A DNA stretch of 64,000 nt from Bradyrhizobium nivariense. GTDB taxonomy: Bacteria > Pseudomonadota > Alphaproteobacteria > Rhizobiales > Xanthobacteraceae. Where the stretch lies: assembly GCF_029846715.1 (NCBI RefSeq), contig NZ_JARVWW010000001.1, forward strand, positions 744,001 through 808,000, read 5' to 3'. This document shows, one piece after another, positions 16,470-24,897 of this stretch (the first letter of the stretch is position 1; every line of letters begins with the position of its first letter). The notes beneath the pieces are model-generated. The model was not told where the DNA came from. It did no database searches and saw only the letters and a list, made by a program, of their open reading frames with translations. The translations under genes were made by a program, and so were the position numbers.

Positions 16470-17783
16470 TCAGGTCAGTTCCTTGTTCGCCATCTCCGGC
16501 GCGAACGTGGTCGCAATCGCGGTGATAGTCGCGCAGCCGATCAGCAGCAGCGATACCGGCCATGTGGCGCCGCCGCTCCAGGCCATCAGAGAGGCCGCGA
16601 TCAGCGGCGTTAACCCGCCGCTCAAGGCCGCGCCGACCTGAAACCCGAGCGAAGCACCGCTGTAACGCAGGCGCGCGGAAAACAGCTCGGAGTACCAGGG
16701 CGCGCCGATGCCGAACATCACCATCTGGCCGAAGGTGATCGCGACCACGATGGTGCAAATGACGATGGTGGGATCGCGGGTATTGAGCAGCCAGAACAGC
16801 GGGAAGGCAAACAGCGCCGAGAACAGGCAGCTCGCGTAGAACATCGTCTTGCGGCCGAGCAGGTCGGACAGCCAGCCGAACAGCGGAATGGCGACCAGCG
16901 CGACCAGGGATGCCGCGAAGGCGCCGTTCAGCACCACCGCGCGTGACAGGCCAAGATTGGCCGTGGCGTAGGACATCACGAACACGCCGCCGATGCTGGC
17001 ATAGGCGATCTCGGAAATCTTCAGCCCAACCGCTGTGAAGAAGGGCCTGCGGTGATGCTTGAAGATCTCCACCACCGGCAGCTTCGCGACCTCCTTCTTG
17101 GCCTGGACCTGCCGGAAGGCGGACGTCTCCTCCATATTGAGGCGGATGTAGAGACCAACGCCGACGAGGACGATTGAGATCAGGAAGGGGATGCGCCAGC
17201 CATAGGTCATGAAGTCACTTTCCGGCAGGCTCGCCACCAGCGCAAACATGCCGATCGCGGCGAGATTTCCGATGGGATTGCCGACCTGCACCATGCTGCC
17301 GAGCAGGCCGCGGCGGTGCGTCGGGCAGTTCTCCACCACCATCAGCACCGCGCCACCCCATTCGCCGCCGAGGCCGATGCCCTGGAGGAATCGCAGGCCG
17401 ATCAGGAGCAGCGGCGCGGCGATCCCGATCTGCTGATAGGTCGGAAGCAGGCCGATCAGGAAGGTACCGATGCCCATCACCATGATCGTGATCGCGAGCA
17501 TCGCCTTGCGGCCGACCCGGTCGCCGTAGTGACCGAAGATCGCGGCGCCAAGCGGCCGCGCCAGAAAGCCGACCGCATAAGTGCCGAAGGCCGCGATGGT
17601 GGCGAGCGTGGGATTGCCGGCAGCGAAGAAGACCTTGTTGAAGACCAGCGCGGTCGCCGTGCCGTAGATGAGGAAGTCGTACCATTCGACCGCGGTGCCG
17701 ATCACGCTCGACCACACGATCCGCCGCAAGCTCGCCGCCTCGTCCGGCGCTACGTTCAGGGTTACGTCGTCTGCTACGGTCAT
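16470..17783 (-). CDS. MFS transporter, metabolite:H+ symporter (MHS/ProP-like) family
   Basis: 437 residues from an ATG with GGAGAG upstream. Family marks include GTAVEWYDFLIYGTA in the first helix, the loop 2-3 motif GDRVGRKAML, RFLQGIGLGGEWGGA, and the central loop with ETSAFRQVQAKKE. MHS members import carboxylates, betaine or aromatic acids; the substrate here is unknown. First gene of a probable operon with MOSC and reductase genes, divergent from the XRE-cupin regulator, which probably controls it. Confidence 0.9.
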   Translation of the reverse strand: MTVADDVTLNVAPDEAASLRRIVWSSVIGTAVEWYDFLIYGTATALVFNKVFFAAGNPTLATIAAFGTYAVGFLARPLGAAIFGHYGDRVGRKAMLAITIMVMGIGTFLIGLLPTYQQIGIAAPLLLIGLRFLQGIGLGGEWGGAVLMVVENCPTHRRGLLGSMVQVGNPIGNLAAIGMFALVASLPESDFMTYGWRIPFLISIVLVGVGLYIRLNMEETSAFRQVQAKKEVAKLPVVEIFKHHRRPFFTAVGLKISEIAYASIGGVFVMSYATANLGLSRAVVLNGAFAASLVALVAIPLFGWLSDLLGRKTMFYASCLFSALFAFPLFWLLNTRDPTIVICTIVVAITFGQMVMFGIGAPWYSELFSARLRYSGASLGFQVGAALSGGLTPLIAASLMAWSGGATWPVSLLLIGCATITAIATTFAPEMANKELT

Positions 17784-18137
17784 CGATCTCTCCAAAAAGT
17801 ACCGGCGCCAGGGGAAGCAGTTGGTTCTGTCCACGGAGCCCATCGGCAGCCCGGACGGTAAAATCGATCATGTTTACTGCCGGAAATCAACGACGCGGAA
17901 CGCGGCAAATGCCACGCGGAGCGGCAAAACCCGCTTATTGCCCTGATTTTGAGCTAATTGATGCGATATACCAGAGTCTCTGCTTACAATATCCGCGCCC
18001 TTGCTCTAAATTTCTGCGCATGAGTTTTCCTTTGGAATACACTTGCGCGTACACGGAAGGGACAGCGCGCCCCGCCGGACTGGCAGTCGGGCGGCATCTG
18101 TTGCAAAAGAGACATCAGCAGTTCGGGAGACTCATGC
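17784..18137. promoter_or_regulatory. Divergent intergenic region, transporter operon / XRE-cupin regulator
   Basis: 354 bp without a credible gene. It is less GC-rich than its surroundings (for example 17930-18020), as expected for two back-to-back promoters. I see no clear operator palindrome. The ribosome site of the regulator (GGGAG) is at its right edge. Confidence 0.4.
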
Positions 18138-18701
18138 GTGCTTGATGTCGGCAAAGCGGCAGGCGTCGGGGCCAACATTCGCCAGGCGCGGATCGCCAAG
18201 GGCCTGACGTTGGACCAGCTTGCCAAGCAGAGTGATCTCACGCGCGGCTACATCTCGCTGGTCGAGCGCAACCTGAAGATCCCTTCGCTCGCCGCCCTGC
18301 TGCGGATGGCAGCCGCGCTCGAGGTCAACGTCGCGAATTTCTTCGACCCGGACGCCGAGCCCGCGCCGCGCTACACCCTGTTCCGCCGTGAAGGCGGCAA
18401 CGTGCCGCTGTTTCAGGACACCTTTGGCGTGGTGCCACTGGCAACCGGCCGCACCCGCAAGATGATGGAGCCGTTCCTCCTGAGCCCGCCGCACAAATCG
18501 GCGACGCGCGCCTCGCATGCGGGCGAGGAGTTGCTGTTCGTCATCAATGGCAAGATCGCGATCAAGCTCGACGGCGAAGAACTCGTCCTCGGCAAGGGCG
18601 ATTGCCTATATTTTTCAGGCGAGACACCGCATGAGGTCAGGAGCCTGGGCCGGCAGAAGGCGGAGGTCCTGGTCGTCGTCGCCCAGAGCCCGGCGGCGTA
18701 A
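18138..18701 (+). CDS. XRE-family regulator with C-terminal cupin domain
   Basis: 187 residues from a GTG with GGGAG 8 bp upstream. Helix-turn-helix at residues 12-66 (IRQARIAKGLTLDQLAKQSDLTRGYISLVERN) and a cupin barrel at 110-185 (GEELLFVINGKIAIKLDGEE...GDCLYFSGETPHEV). Such HTH-cupin proteins sense a small ligand and control adjacent transport or amine/carboxylate catabolism genes. Divergent from the MFS-MOSC-reductase operon, its likely target. Confidence 0.9.
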   Translation: MLDVGKAAGVGANIRQARIAKGLTLDQLAKQSDLTRGYISLVERNLKIPSLAALLRMAAALEVNVANFFDPDAEPAPRYTLFRREGGNVPLFQDTFGVVPLATGRTRKMMEPFLLSPPHKSATRASHAGEELLFVINGKIAIKLDGEELVLGKGDCLYFSGETPHEVRSLGRQKAEVLVVVAQSPAA

Positions 18702-18722
18702 CGCCGGGCCTTAGCACCGGGC

Positions 18723-19937
18723 TTAACGGGACCAGAAAAAGCGTCCGGGCGGCGGCGGGACCGGCTCGGGCGGACGTGGCCGCTTCGGACGCGGCGGTTT
18801 TGGCGATGGCTCGGCGGATGAGGTGGTCTCCGCGCCCGGCGCCGTCTCGCTTCCCGGCACCTTCACCGACAACAGCAAGTTCGACTCGTGCATCCGCCAG
18901 CGGTAGCCGACGCCGAAATCGATCGGCTGGGCGCGCGTGAACAGCGCGGCGTAGCGTTCCTGATAGCGGCTGGGGAACTCGCCGATCGGTCCGAGATAGC
19001 GGCCGAACGGGAAGAACCGCCATTGCCGCGCGTTGTAGTTCGAAAGCGGAATGCCGGAATCGTCCTGGACGATGGTCGCGCTGTTGGCGAGCAGCCAGTC
19101 GCGCGCGACGGTGAAGTTGCCGGAGTGCAAGAGATAGGACGCACTTTTGATCAGGCTGTTGCCGGGGCCGAGCGTCTCGCAGAACTTCAGGAAGCCGGCT
19201 GCGCGTGCACCCGAATTGGAGAGATCGGTCGAGAAATAATACAAGGTGCGCGCTTCCCCATCGCTGCCGACGAAGGTGATACGGGCGCCGCGCGTCGCGT
19301 TCGGTCCTGGATTGTCGTTGCCGACATGCATCCCGCCCTTGTCGTCGAGCGCAACCATCTCGACATTGCGGATGGTCTTGCCGGAGCGGGCGAGGAAGAC
19401 ATAGAGGATCGGCAAGGTGCCGTTGACCTGGTTGGCGTGCAGGTCGACCTTCATTTGCTTGGTGATGAAGAAGGAAAAACTCAGGATCGAGCCCAGCGAT
19501 CGCTCGACGTTGTAGAGCGCGGCGCCGACCGAACCGCGCGGCAGTCGCGTCAGGTCAGGCACCGCACCGACCGGCTCCAGCGCGCCGAGCACGTAGGTGC
19601 TGGCCTTCGAATAAAAGGCGTTGGCGTAGAGGAAGTCGGGGCCGCTGAACAAATAAAACATGGTCGGCCTGGGCGCCGCCAGATTGACGTCGGCCCAGTT
19701 GCGGATCTTCGAGAGCTGGCGCTGCTCGAGCTGCGCGAAGGCGCTGTCGAAGAACCTTGCGTGGCGCTGCCAGCCCGGGTCCTTCGTGAGCGGCACCAGC
19801 GGCGAATCCGCCGAAGGCTGCATGCCCGCAAGGAAGCGCGCGGTATCGTCGAAGGTGACGTCGGCGGCACGCGCGGACGAAACGGCCGCAGCCAGCAGGG
19901 CAAGAGCGACGGCCGCAATTCTCATGGGTCGAAACAT
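18723..19937 (-). CDS. Secreted protein of unknown function with Pro-rich tail
   Basis: 404 residues: signal peptide (cleavage after SSARA near residue 24), a central domain of about 330 residues (TFDDTARFLAGMQPS; PTMFYLFSGPDFLYANAFY; YYFSTDLSN; NARQWRFFPFGRYLGPI) and a C-terminal Pro/Lys/Arg-rich tail ending PPGRFFWSR. I do not recognise the central domain. The ATG begins 2 bp after the permease stop, so the two genes are translationally linked; the protein may work with the permease or at the envelope. Confidence 0.75.
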   Translation of the reverse strand: MFRPMRIAAVALALLAAAVSSARAADVTFDDTARFLAGMQPSADSPLVPLTKDPGWQRHARFFDSAFAQLEQRQLSKIRNWADVNLAAPRPTMFYLFSGPDFLYANAFYSKASTYVLGALEPVGAVPDLTRLPRGSVGAALYNVERSLGSILSFSFFITKQMKVDLHANQVNGTLPILYVFLARSGKTIRNVEMVALDDKGGMHVGNDNPGPNATRGARITFVGSDGEARTLYYFSTDLSNSGARAAGFLKFCETLGPGNSLIKSASYLLHSGNFTVARDWLLANSATIVQDDSGIPLSNYNARQWRFFPFGRYLGPIGEFPSRYQERYAALFTRAQPIDFGVGYRWRMHESNLLLSVKVPGSETAPGAETTSSAEPSPKPPRPKRPRPPEPVPPPPGRFFWSR

Positions 19938-19939
19938 GT

Positions 19940-21307
19940 CTATTCGCGATGTGATGAATTGCCAGCGGCGACCGGCCGCCTGCGGAAAACAGCATAAATC
20001 AACAGGCCCGAGAGCATGACGAGCATCCCCGCCAGCGACTGCACCAGCCGCTCGGTCAAAAGGTAGTACATCATGAATGCGGTCACGAGCAGGAAAACGA
20101 GCGGCGTGAACGGGTATCCCCAGGCGCGATAGGGCCGCGGCAGGTCGGGATCGGTGATGCGCAGCTTGATGACGCCGGCGACCGTGAAGAACGAGCAGAA
20201 CAGCAGCGCGAACTGGATGAAGTCGAGCACCGCCTCGAAGCTGCGGGTGAACAGCAGCAGATTGGCGACGGCGAGCTGAAACAGGATGGCATAGGCCGGC
20301 GCGCCACGCACCGATTTCTGCGAGAACACGCGCAGCGCCGGGATGTCCTCCCCCATCGTCATCATCACGCGCGGACCGATCCACATCATCGCGCTGATCG
20401 AGGAGATCAGGCCGACGCAGATCATCGCGCCGACGATCCGGCCGCCGAGATTGCCGAAGATGGCGCTGCCGGCGACGCTGGCGACGTCGAGCTGGCCGGC
20501 AAGCGCGCTGACCGGCGTCGAGTAGAGAAACACCGCATTCAGCGCGACGTACAGCACGAGCACGATCAGCGTGCCCGCGAGCAGCGCGCGCGGCAGGCTC
20601 TGCTGCGGCGTGTTCATCTCGCCGATGATGTAGGTCGCGGCATTCCAGCCCGAGAACGAATACATCACGAATACGAGCCCGATCGCGAAGGGTGCGCTGG
20701 CGATATGCGCGAGATCGCCAGCCTGCGGTGTGAAGGCGATCGGCTGCGGCACGCCGACGATGAAACCGGCGACCAGAAAGGCGACGATCAGCACGACCTT
20801 TAAAATCGTCGAGATCAGCTGGAAGGTCGAGGAGTGCCTGACGCCGGTCAGCTGCACGAGCGAGACCAGCCACACCACGGCGATGGCAAGCGGGATCGGC
20901 GGCAGATCGGGGACGACCGATTTGGCGTATTCGCCAAAGGCCATCGCGGCGAGCGCGACGGGTGCTGCAAAGCCAACCGTCGCCGACACCCAGCCGGCGA
21001 GAAAGCCGAAGGCGGGATGATAGGCGCGGCCGAGGAAATTGTACTCGCCGCTCGAGCGCGGAAACATCGCGCCGAGCTCGCTGTAGGAGAACACCCCGCA
21101 CAGCGCGACGATGCCGCCGACGGTCCACAGCAAGAGGATCGAAAACCCGGACGGGATATCCTTGACCTGGAAGCCGAGGCTGGTGAAGACGCCGACCCCG
21201 ATCATGTCGGCCACGACGATGGCGGTTGCGACCAGAACGGAGACACCCGGCCCGCTTCCGGTCAGCCGGCCGGTCCAGGGCGCAGTACCCGCATCTGATG
21301 CCGTCAT
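19940..21307 (-). CDS. Amino acid permease (APC superfamily)
   Basis: 455 residues with many hydrophobic segments. The first helix carries the APC glycine-rich motif (VVADMIGVGVFTSLGFQVKD), followed by SYSELGAMFPRSSGEYNFLGRAYHP, a standard APC signature, and a membrane-proximal PRPYRAWGYPFTPLVFL at the end. It should import or exchange an amino acid or amine. The ATG at 21307 has GAGG 7 bp upstream and is preferred to one four codons earlier. First gene of a two-gene operon. Confidence 0.9.
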   Translation of the reverse strand: MTASDAGTAPWTGRLTGSGPGVSVLVATAIVVADMIGVGVFTSLGFQVKDIPSGFSILLLWTVGGIVALCGVFSYSELGAMFPRSSGEYNFLGRAYHPAFGFLAGWVSATVGFAAPVALAAMAFGEYAKSVVPDLPPIPLAIAVVWLVSLVQLTGVRHSSTFQLISTILKVVLIVAFLVAGFIVGVPQPIAFTPQAGDLAHIASAPFAIGLVFVMYSFSGWNAATYIIGEMNTPQQSLPRALLAGTLIVLVLYVALNAVFLYSTPVSALAGQLDVASVAGSAIFGNLGGRIVGAMICVGLISSISAMMWIGPRVMMTMGEDIPALRVFSQKSVRGAPAYAILFQLAVANLLLFTRSFEAVLDFIQFALLFCSFFTVAGVIKLRITDPDLPRPYRAWGYPFTPLVFLLVTAFMMYYLLTERLVQSLAGMLVMLSGLLIYAVFRRRPVAAGNSSHRE

Positions 21308-21591
21308 CGGGGTCCTCAACCTCAGGCGTCACGCCTCGTGGGAAGCATCGTGCAGTTCGGTCCAGTCAATTCAAGCAGGGTTAACAAGGGTTAAATGAGG
21401 CAGGCCAAATCGGTACTTTAACACCCTTAATGCCCGGTCAGGGGCAATATACCTTCGTAAACACCGGGATATCCCGTTTGCCTTCCCCACAATCACGACA
21501 CGATTGCATGGTCCTTTTGAGCGTTCCGGATGTGGGGAAGTTTCTCCGGACACTTAACGTTGCCTAAACGCCCATCGGCTCAATTGTCTTA

Positions 21592-22962
21592 ATGATTGCC
21601 GATGGACTTGTGGTCATGACTTGGGGTCATGGGTGGATGGTCGGGGCCGTTCCGAAACTGCGAGCTAACATTCGTGCCGATCGGACGACGTCCGGCGTGC
21701 GCGGTCGTGCGCTCCGTATCGTTCTGATCTCAGCCTTGGTGCCGTTGTCGCTGACGTTGGTTCAATGCGGCAAGGCGCCCAATCCGGCAGCGCTCGCGGC
21801 GAACTCGCAGGCCAACGTCCAGGTCGTTGCGAAGACAAATCAGCAGGTCGCAAGCAGCGACACGTTCGAGGATCGCTTCCCGGCCCCGCAGTTCAGGGAG
21901 CGCTTCCCGTCCGCGAGCGAGGGTTTTCTGCAAGGGCAGATGTCGGACTTCTCGCCCAAGCGCGCCGTGCAGCAGCAGCCACAGCCGGAGCAGGCGCCCT
22001 ACAAGGTTGCTTCGCTCGCGCCGCAAGCCCCCTACCAGCGTCCGCCGCGTGAGAACCTGACGACGCTCGTCAGCATGAAGTCGTCAGCCTTCCCCTATTT
22101 CGGCAACAACCCTGCCTCCGACACGCCGTTCCTCAACATCTCCAAGGGCGACCGCCGCGGCCACCGCAGCTATTCCGGGCGCGTGTTCTGGCAGGACGAG
22201 ACTTACAGCGACAACCGCGTGCTGATGCACGTGCCCGAACATTTCGACGTGCGTAAGCCGGGCGTGATCGTGGTGTTCTTCCACGGCAATGGCGCAACGC
22301 TCGAGCGCGACGTGCGCGACCGGCAGCTGGTGCCGCAGCAGGTCACCGATTCCGGCGCCAACGCCATCCTGCTTGCACCGCAGATGGCGATTGACGCCGC
22401 CGATTCCAGCGCCGGCAAGTTCTGGCAGGCGGGCGGCCTCAAGCGCTTCTTGGAAGAGTCTGCGACTCATCTGGCCCGGGTCACCGGCGATCCCAACAGC
22501 GCACGCGTCTTCGCCAATATGCCGATCGTGATCGTCGGCTACAGCGGCGGCTTCCTGCCGACGGCCTGGAGCCTCGAGGTCGGCGGCATCAGCGACCGCG
22601 TCCGCGGCGTCGTGCTGCTCGACGCCGTCTACGGCGAAATGGACAAGTTCGCCTCATGGATCGAGAGCCACCGCTCCGGCTTCTTCGTCAGCTCCTACAC
22701 CCGCTACACCGCGCGGCGCGACCGCGAACTGATGAGCACGCTGCGGCAGAAAGGCATCACCGTTTCCGAAGACATGGACGGCCCGTTGCGTCCCGGCAGC
22801 GTCGTGTTCGTCGAAACCGGGGACGGCATCACCCATCGCGACTATGTGAACCGCGCCTGGACGCGGGATCCGCTCAAAGACGTATTGGTGAAGATGTCGG
22901 CGACGCCATCCCTCGCGCTCACGCGCGTGGCCTCCACCAATCCATCCGCATCGAGCCGCTAG
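21592..22962 (+). CDS. Alpha/beta-hydrolase-like exported protein
   Basis: 456 residues; the start is uncertain (21592 or the ATG at MVGAVPK, 21637). A membrane segment at about 43-58 (IVLISALVPLSLTLVQC) suggests export; the motif before Cys is not a canonical lipobox. A Gln/Pro-rich linker (residues 65-150) precedes an alpha/beta-hydrolase domain: oxyanion HG in VVFFHGNGATLERDV, nucleophile elbow GYSGG, acidic LLDAVYGEMD, and a late His in DGITHRDYV. The fold assignment is by motif; the substrate is unknown. Confidence 0.72.
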   Translation: MIADGLVVMTWGHGWMVGAVPKLRANIRADRTTSGVRGRALRIVLISALVPLSLTLVQCGKAPNPAALAANSQANVQVVAKTNQQVASSDTFEDRFPAPQFRERFPSASEGFLQGQMSDFSPKRAVQQQPQPEQAPYKVASLAPQAPYQRPPRENLTTLVSMKSSAFPYFGNNPASDTPFLNISKGDRRGHRSYSGRVFWQDETYSDNRVLMHVPEHFDVRKPGVIVVFFHGNGATLERDVRDRQLVPQQVTDSGANAILLAPQMAIDAADSSAGKFWQAGGLKRFLEESATHLARVTGDPNSARVFANMPIVIVGYSGGFLPTAWSLEVGGISDRVRGVVLLDAVYGEMDKFASWIESHRSGFFVSSYTRYTARRDRELMSTLRQKGITVSEDMDGPLRPGSVVFVETGDGITHRDYVNRAWTRDPLKDVLVKMSATPSLALTRVASTNPSASSR

Positions 22963-23053
22963 GCTCGCGGTATTGCGCCTGGGCCGTGCTGAGCCGGATC
23001 AGCGATTAAGCGTCCGGTTTCTAGACCTTAGCCATTGGCCTCAGGTCTTGACG

Positions 23054-23446
23054 TCAGGTCTTGGGCAGCTTCGGAATGCTCTCGGCAAAGCCGTTGAAGC
23101 AGGCCAGTCGCTCGTCCTCTTCCTTGAAGAAACGGCAATCGGCGTAGCCCTTGGCCTTTGCCGGCTTCGGCTTCGGCGCCGGCGCGATCACGGCATCGTA
23201 GCAATTGAGCCGGTCCTTGGTGCCGTCATCGAGATCGAGGCAAGCCTGGAGCCGCGCCGCAATCGATTGCGGCTTGCCCTTCGGCGCCGCAGCCGGCTTG
23301 GCCGCAGCCTCCTTGGTCCCCGCCTTGGTGCCCTTGGGCTTGACCTGCACCAACGGCTTGTCCCCGACCATCGGTGGTGGCTTGTCGGCTTGCGCGAAAG
23401 CGGAGGCTGAATAGAGCACCGCGGCAACCGCCAGAATCATCCTCAT
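23054..23446 (-). CDS. Small exported Lys/Pro/Ala-rich protein with Cys-containing C-terminus
   Basis: 130 residues. Signal peptide (MRMILAVAAVLYSASAFA), then a low-complexity Lys-Pro-Ala linker, then a C-terminal region with four Cys residues (ARLQACLDLDDGTKDRLNCYDAV; YADCRFFKEEDERLACFNGF) that could form two disulfides. The CxxLxDxxxRLxCYD pattern resembles small periplasmic proteins of Rhizobiales annotated hypothetical. Start chosen at the first ATG after an in-frame TTG. Confidence 0.75.
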   Translation of the reverse strand: MRMILAVAAVLYSASAFAQADKPPPMVGDKPLVQVKPKGTKAGTKEAAAKPAAAPKGKPQSIAARLQACLDLDDGTKDRLNCYDAVIAPAPKPKPAKAKGYADCRFFKEEDERLACFNGFAESIPKLPKT

Positions 23447-23538
23447 CTCAGTCAACTCTCTTTGGTCCCCATGACCGGCCTTCTAGCGCCCCGGCGCGCG
23501 GTTTGCCAAGCACCTTGCGCACACGAAAACGCTTCCGT

Positions 23539-24711
23539 TCAGGCCGGGGCGGCAGTTGCCGGCCGGGGCCGGGTCAGGATCACCAGGATCAGCGCCAGCA
23601 CGACGAAACCGACCGCGACGAAGCCGAGCGCATGCAGGAGCTCGTGGGCGAACAGCAATCCGCCGATCGCGGAGCCGACCGCCTGGCCGATATAGAGGAC
23701 GGAGGTGTTGAGTGCGACGGTCGCCGATGCCAGCGACGGCGCGGCCGAGACCAGCCGCACCTGCTGCATCGAATTGGTCGAGGCAAAGCCGAGGCCCCAG
23801 ATCGCGACCGCACCCGCCATCAACACGAGCGTACCGGCGCCGAGCGCCCAGCCCGTGATCCCTGCAAGCAGCAGGCAGGTGAACAGCAGCGAGGTGCGAT
23901 AGGGTCCCGAGGTGTCGACGATGCCGGTCGCGATGACAACGCCGAGGAAGCCGCAAACGCCATAGAGAGCGAACACCATGCCGATCGCATCGGGGCCTGC
24001 GCCGGTCAGCTTCCTGAGCAGCGGGCCTATGAAAGTGAAGACCACGAACTGCCCGGACATTTGCAGCATCGTGATCGCAAGCAGCAGCAGGATAGCCCTG
24101 CTTCGGCCGACCGTGCTCCAGGTCTTCAGGTCCACCGGCGTGCCCTTCAAGCCCGCCGGCAGCCGCATCAGCAACAGCAGCAGGCTGACGCAGCCGAGCA
24201 CGCCGATCTCGCCATAGGCCGCGCGCCAGCCATAGCGGCTGGCGATGAAGGTGATCAGCGGCAGGCCGACGGCGGCAGCGAGCGACCAGCCGAGAAAGAT
24301 GTAGGCGATCGTGCTGCCGCGACGCTCCACCGGCACGATCAACGCCGCCGTGCCGGCGGCCTGCGGCGTATAGAGCGCGCCGACCGCGAGCATCACCAGA
24401 CGGATGACGAGGAGACTCGCATAGTCGGGCGCAAAGGCGGAGGCGAGATTGCCAAAAGCGAGCACCGCCAGCGTCGTGGTCAGCAGCGTCCGGCGCTCGA
24501 TCCGGCTGGTGAGCCAGGCCGTCAGCGGCGAGCCGATGCACAGGATGAGTGCGCCGAAGGTGATCAGGAGCCCGGCCGCATGGATGCTGACGTCGAGCCC
24601 CGTCGCCAATTCCGGCAGCATGCCCGCCGGCGCCAGCACCGAGCAGCCGGTGACGAGATTGCCGAGCATCAGGGCGGTTGGCGCGAAGCGGCCGGCGCGT
24701 GCATTTTCCAT
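23539..24711 (-). CDS. MFS transporter (drug:H+ antiporter-like, arabinose-efflux type)
   Basis: 390 residues, hydrophobic throughout. The pattern LVTGCSVLAPAGMLPELATGLDVS at the first helix, LTSRIERRTLLTTTL in loop 2-3 and AAGTAALIVPVERRGSTIAYIFLGWSLAAAVGLPL are typical of DHA1-type exporters. It would export a small molecule with proton antiport; the substrate is unknown. The same reading frame stays open for another 4 kb upstream across thrS, but only this 390-residue part is protein-like. Confidence 0.88.
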   Translation of the reverse strand: MENARAGRFAPTALMLGNLVTGCSVLAPAGMLPELATGLDVSIHAAGLLITFGALILCIGSPLTAWLTSRIERRTLLTTTLAVLAFGNLASAFAPDYASLLVIRLVMLAVGALYTPQAAGTAALIVPVERRGSTIAYIFLGWSLAAAVGLPLITFIASRYGWRAAYGEIGVLGCVSLLLLLMRLPAGLKGTPVDLKTWSTVGRSRAILLLLAITMLQMSGQFVVFTFIGPLLRKLTGAGPDAIGMVFALYGVCGFLGVVIATGIVDTSGPYRTSLLFTCLLLAGITGWALGAGTLVLMAGAVAIWGLGFASTNSMQQVRLVSAAPSLASATVALNTSVLYIGQAVGSAIGGLLFAHELLHALGFVAVGFVVLALILVILTRPRPATAAPA

Positions 24712-24897
24712 GCAAACGCATGTAGAGCAGACCTGCGACCAATTAAAGGGCGTTGCCCGGATTAGTTCGTGCAGCGCCCCGGCTTTTGCGCGCCAGTTTC
24801 TTGGAAATGCCGGATTGCGCAGGCCGAATCGCCTGATATATCGCTCGTTCCCGCTTACCTGCGCTCGTTCGCAGGAGTGAGCCTCAGGAGACATGCA

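Noticed and set aside
18723..21332. Single 869-residue fusion frame covering the permease and secreted-protein genes
   Set aside because: The part opposite the permease is an out-of-frame shadow; the permease frame and the secreted protein with its signal peptide are separate genes.
21383..21398. GTTAACAAGGGTTAAA as a CtrA box
   Set aside because: The two TTAA halves are 6 rather than 7 bp apart.
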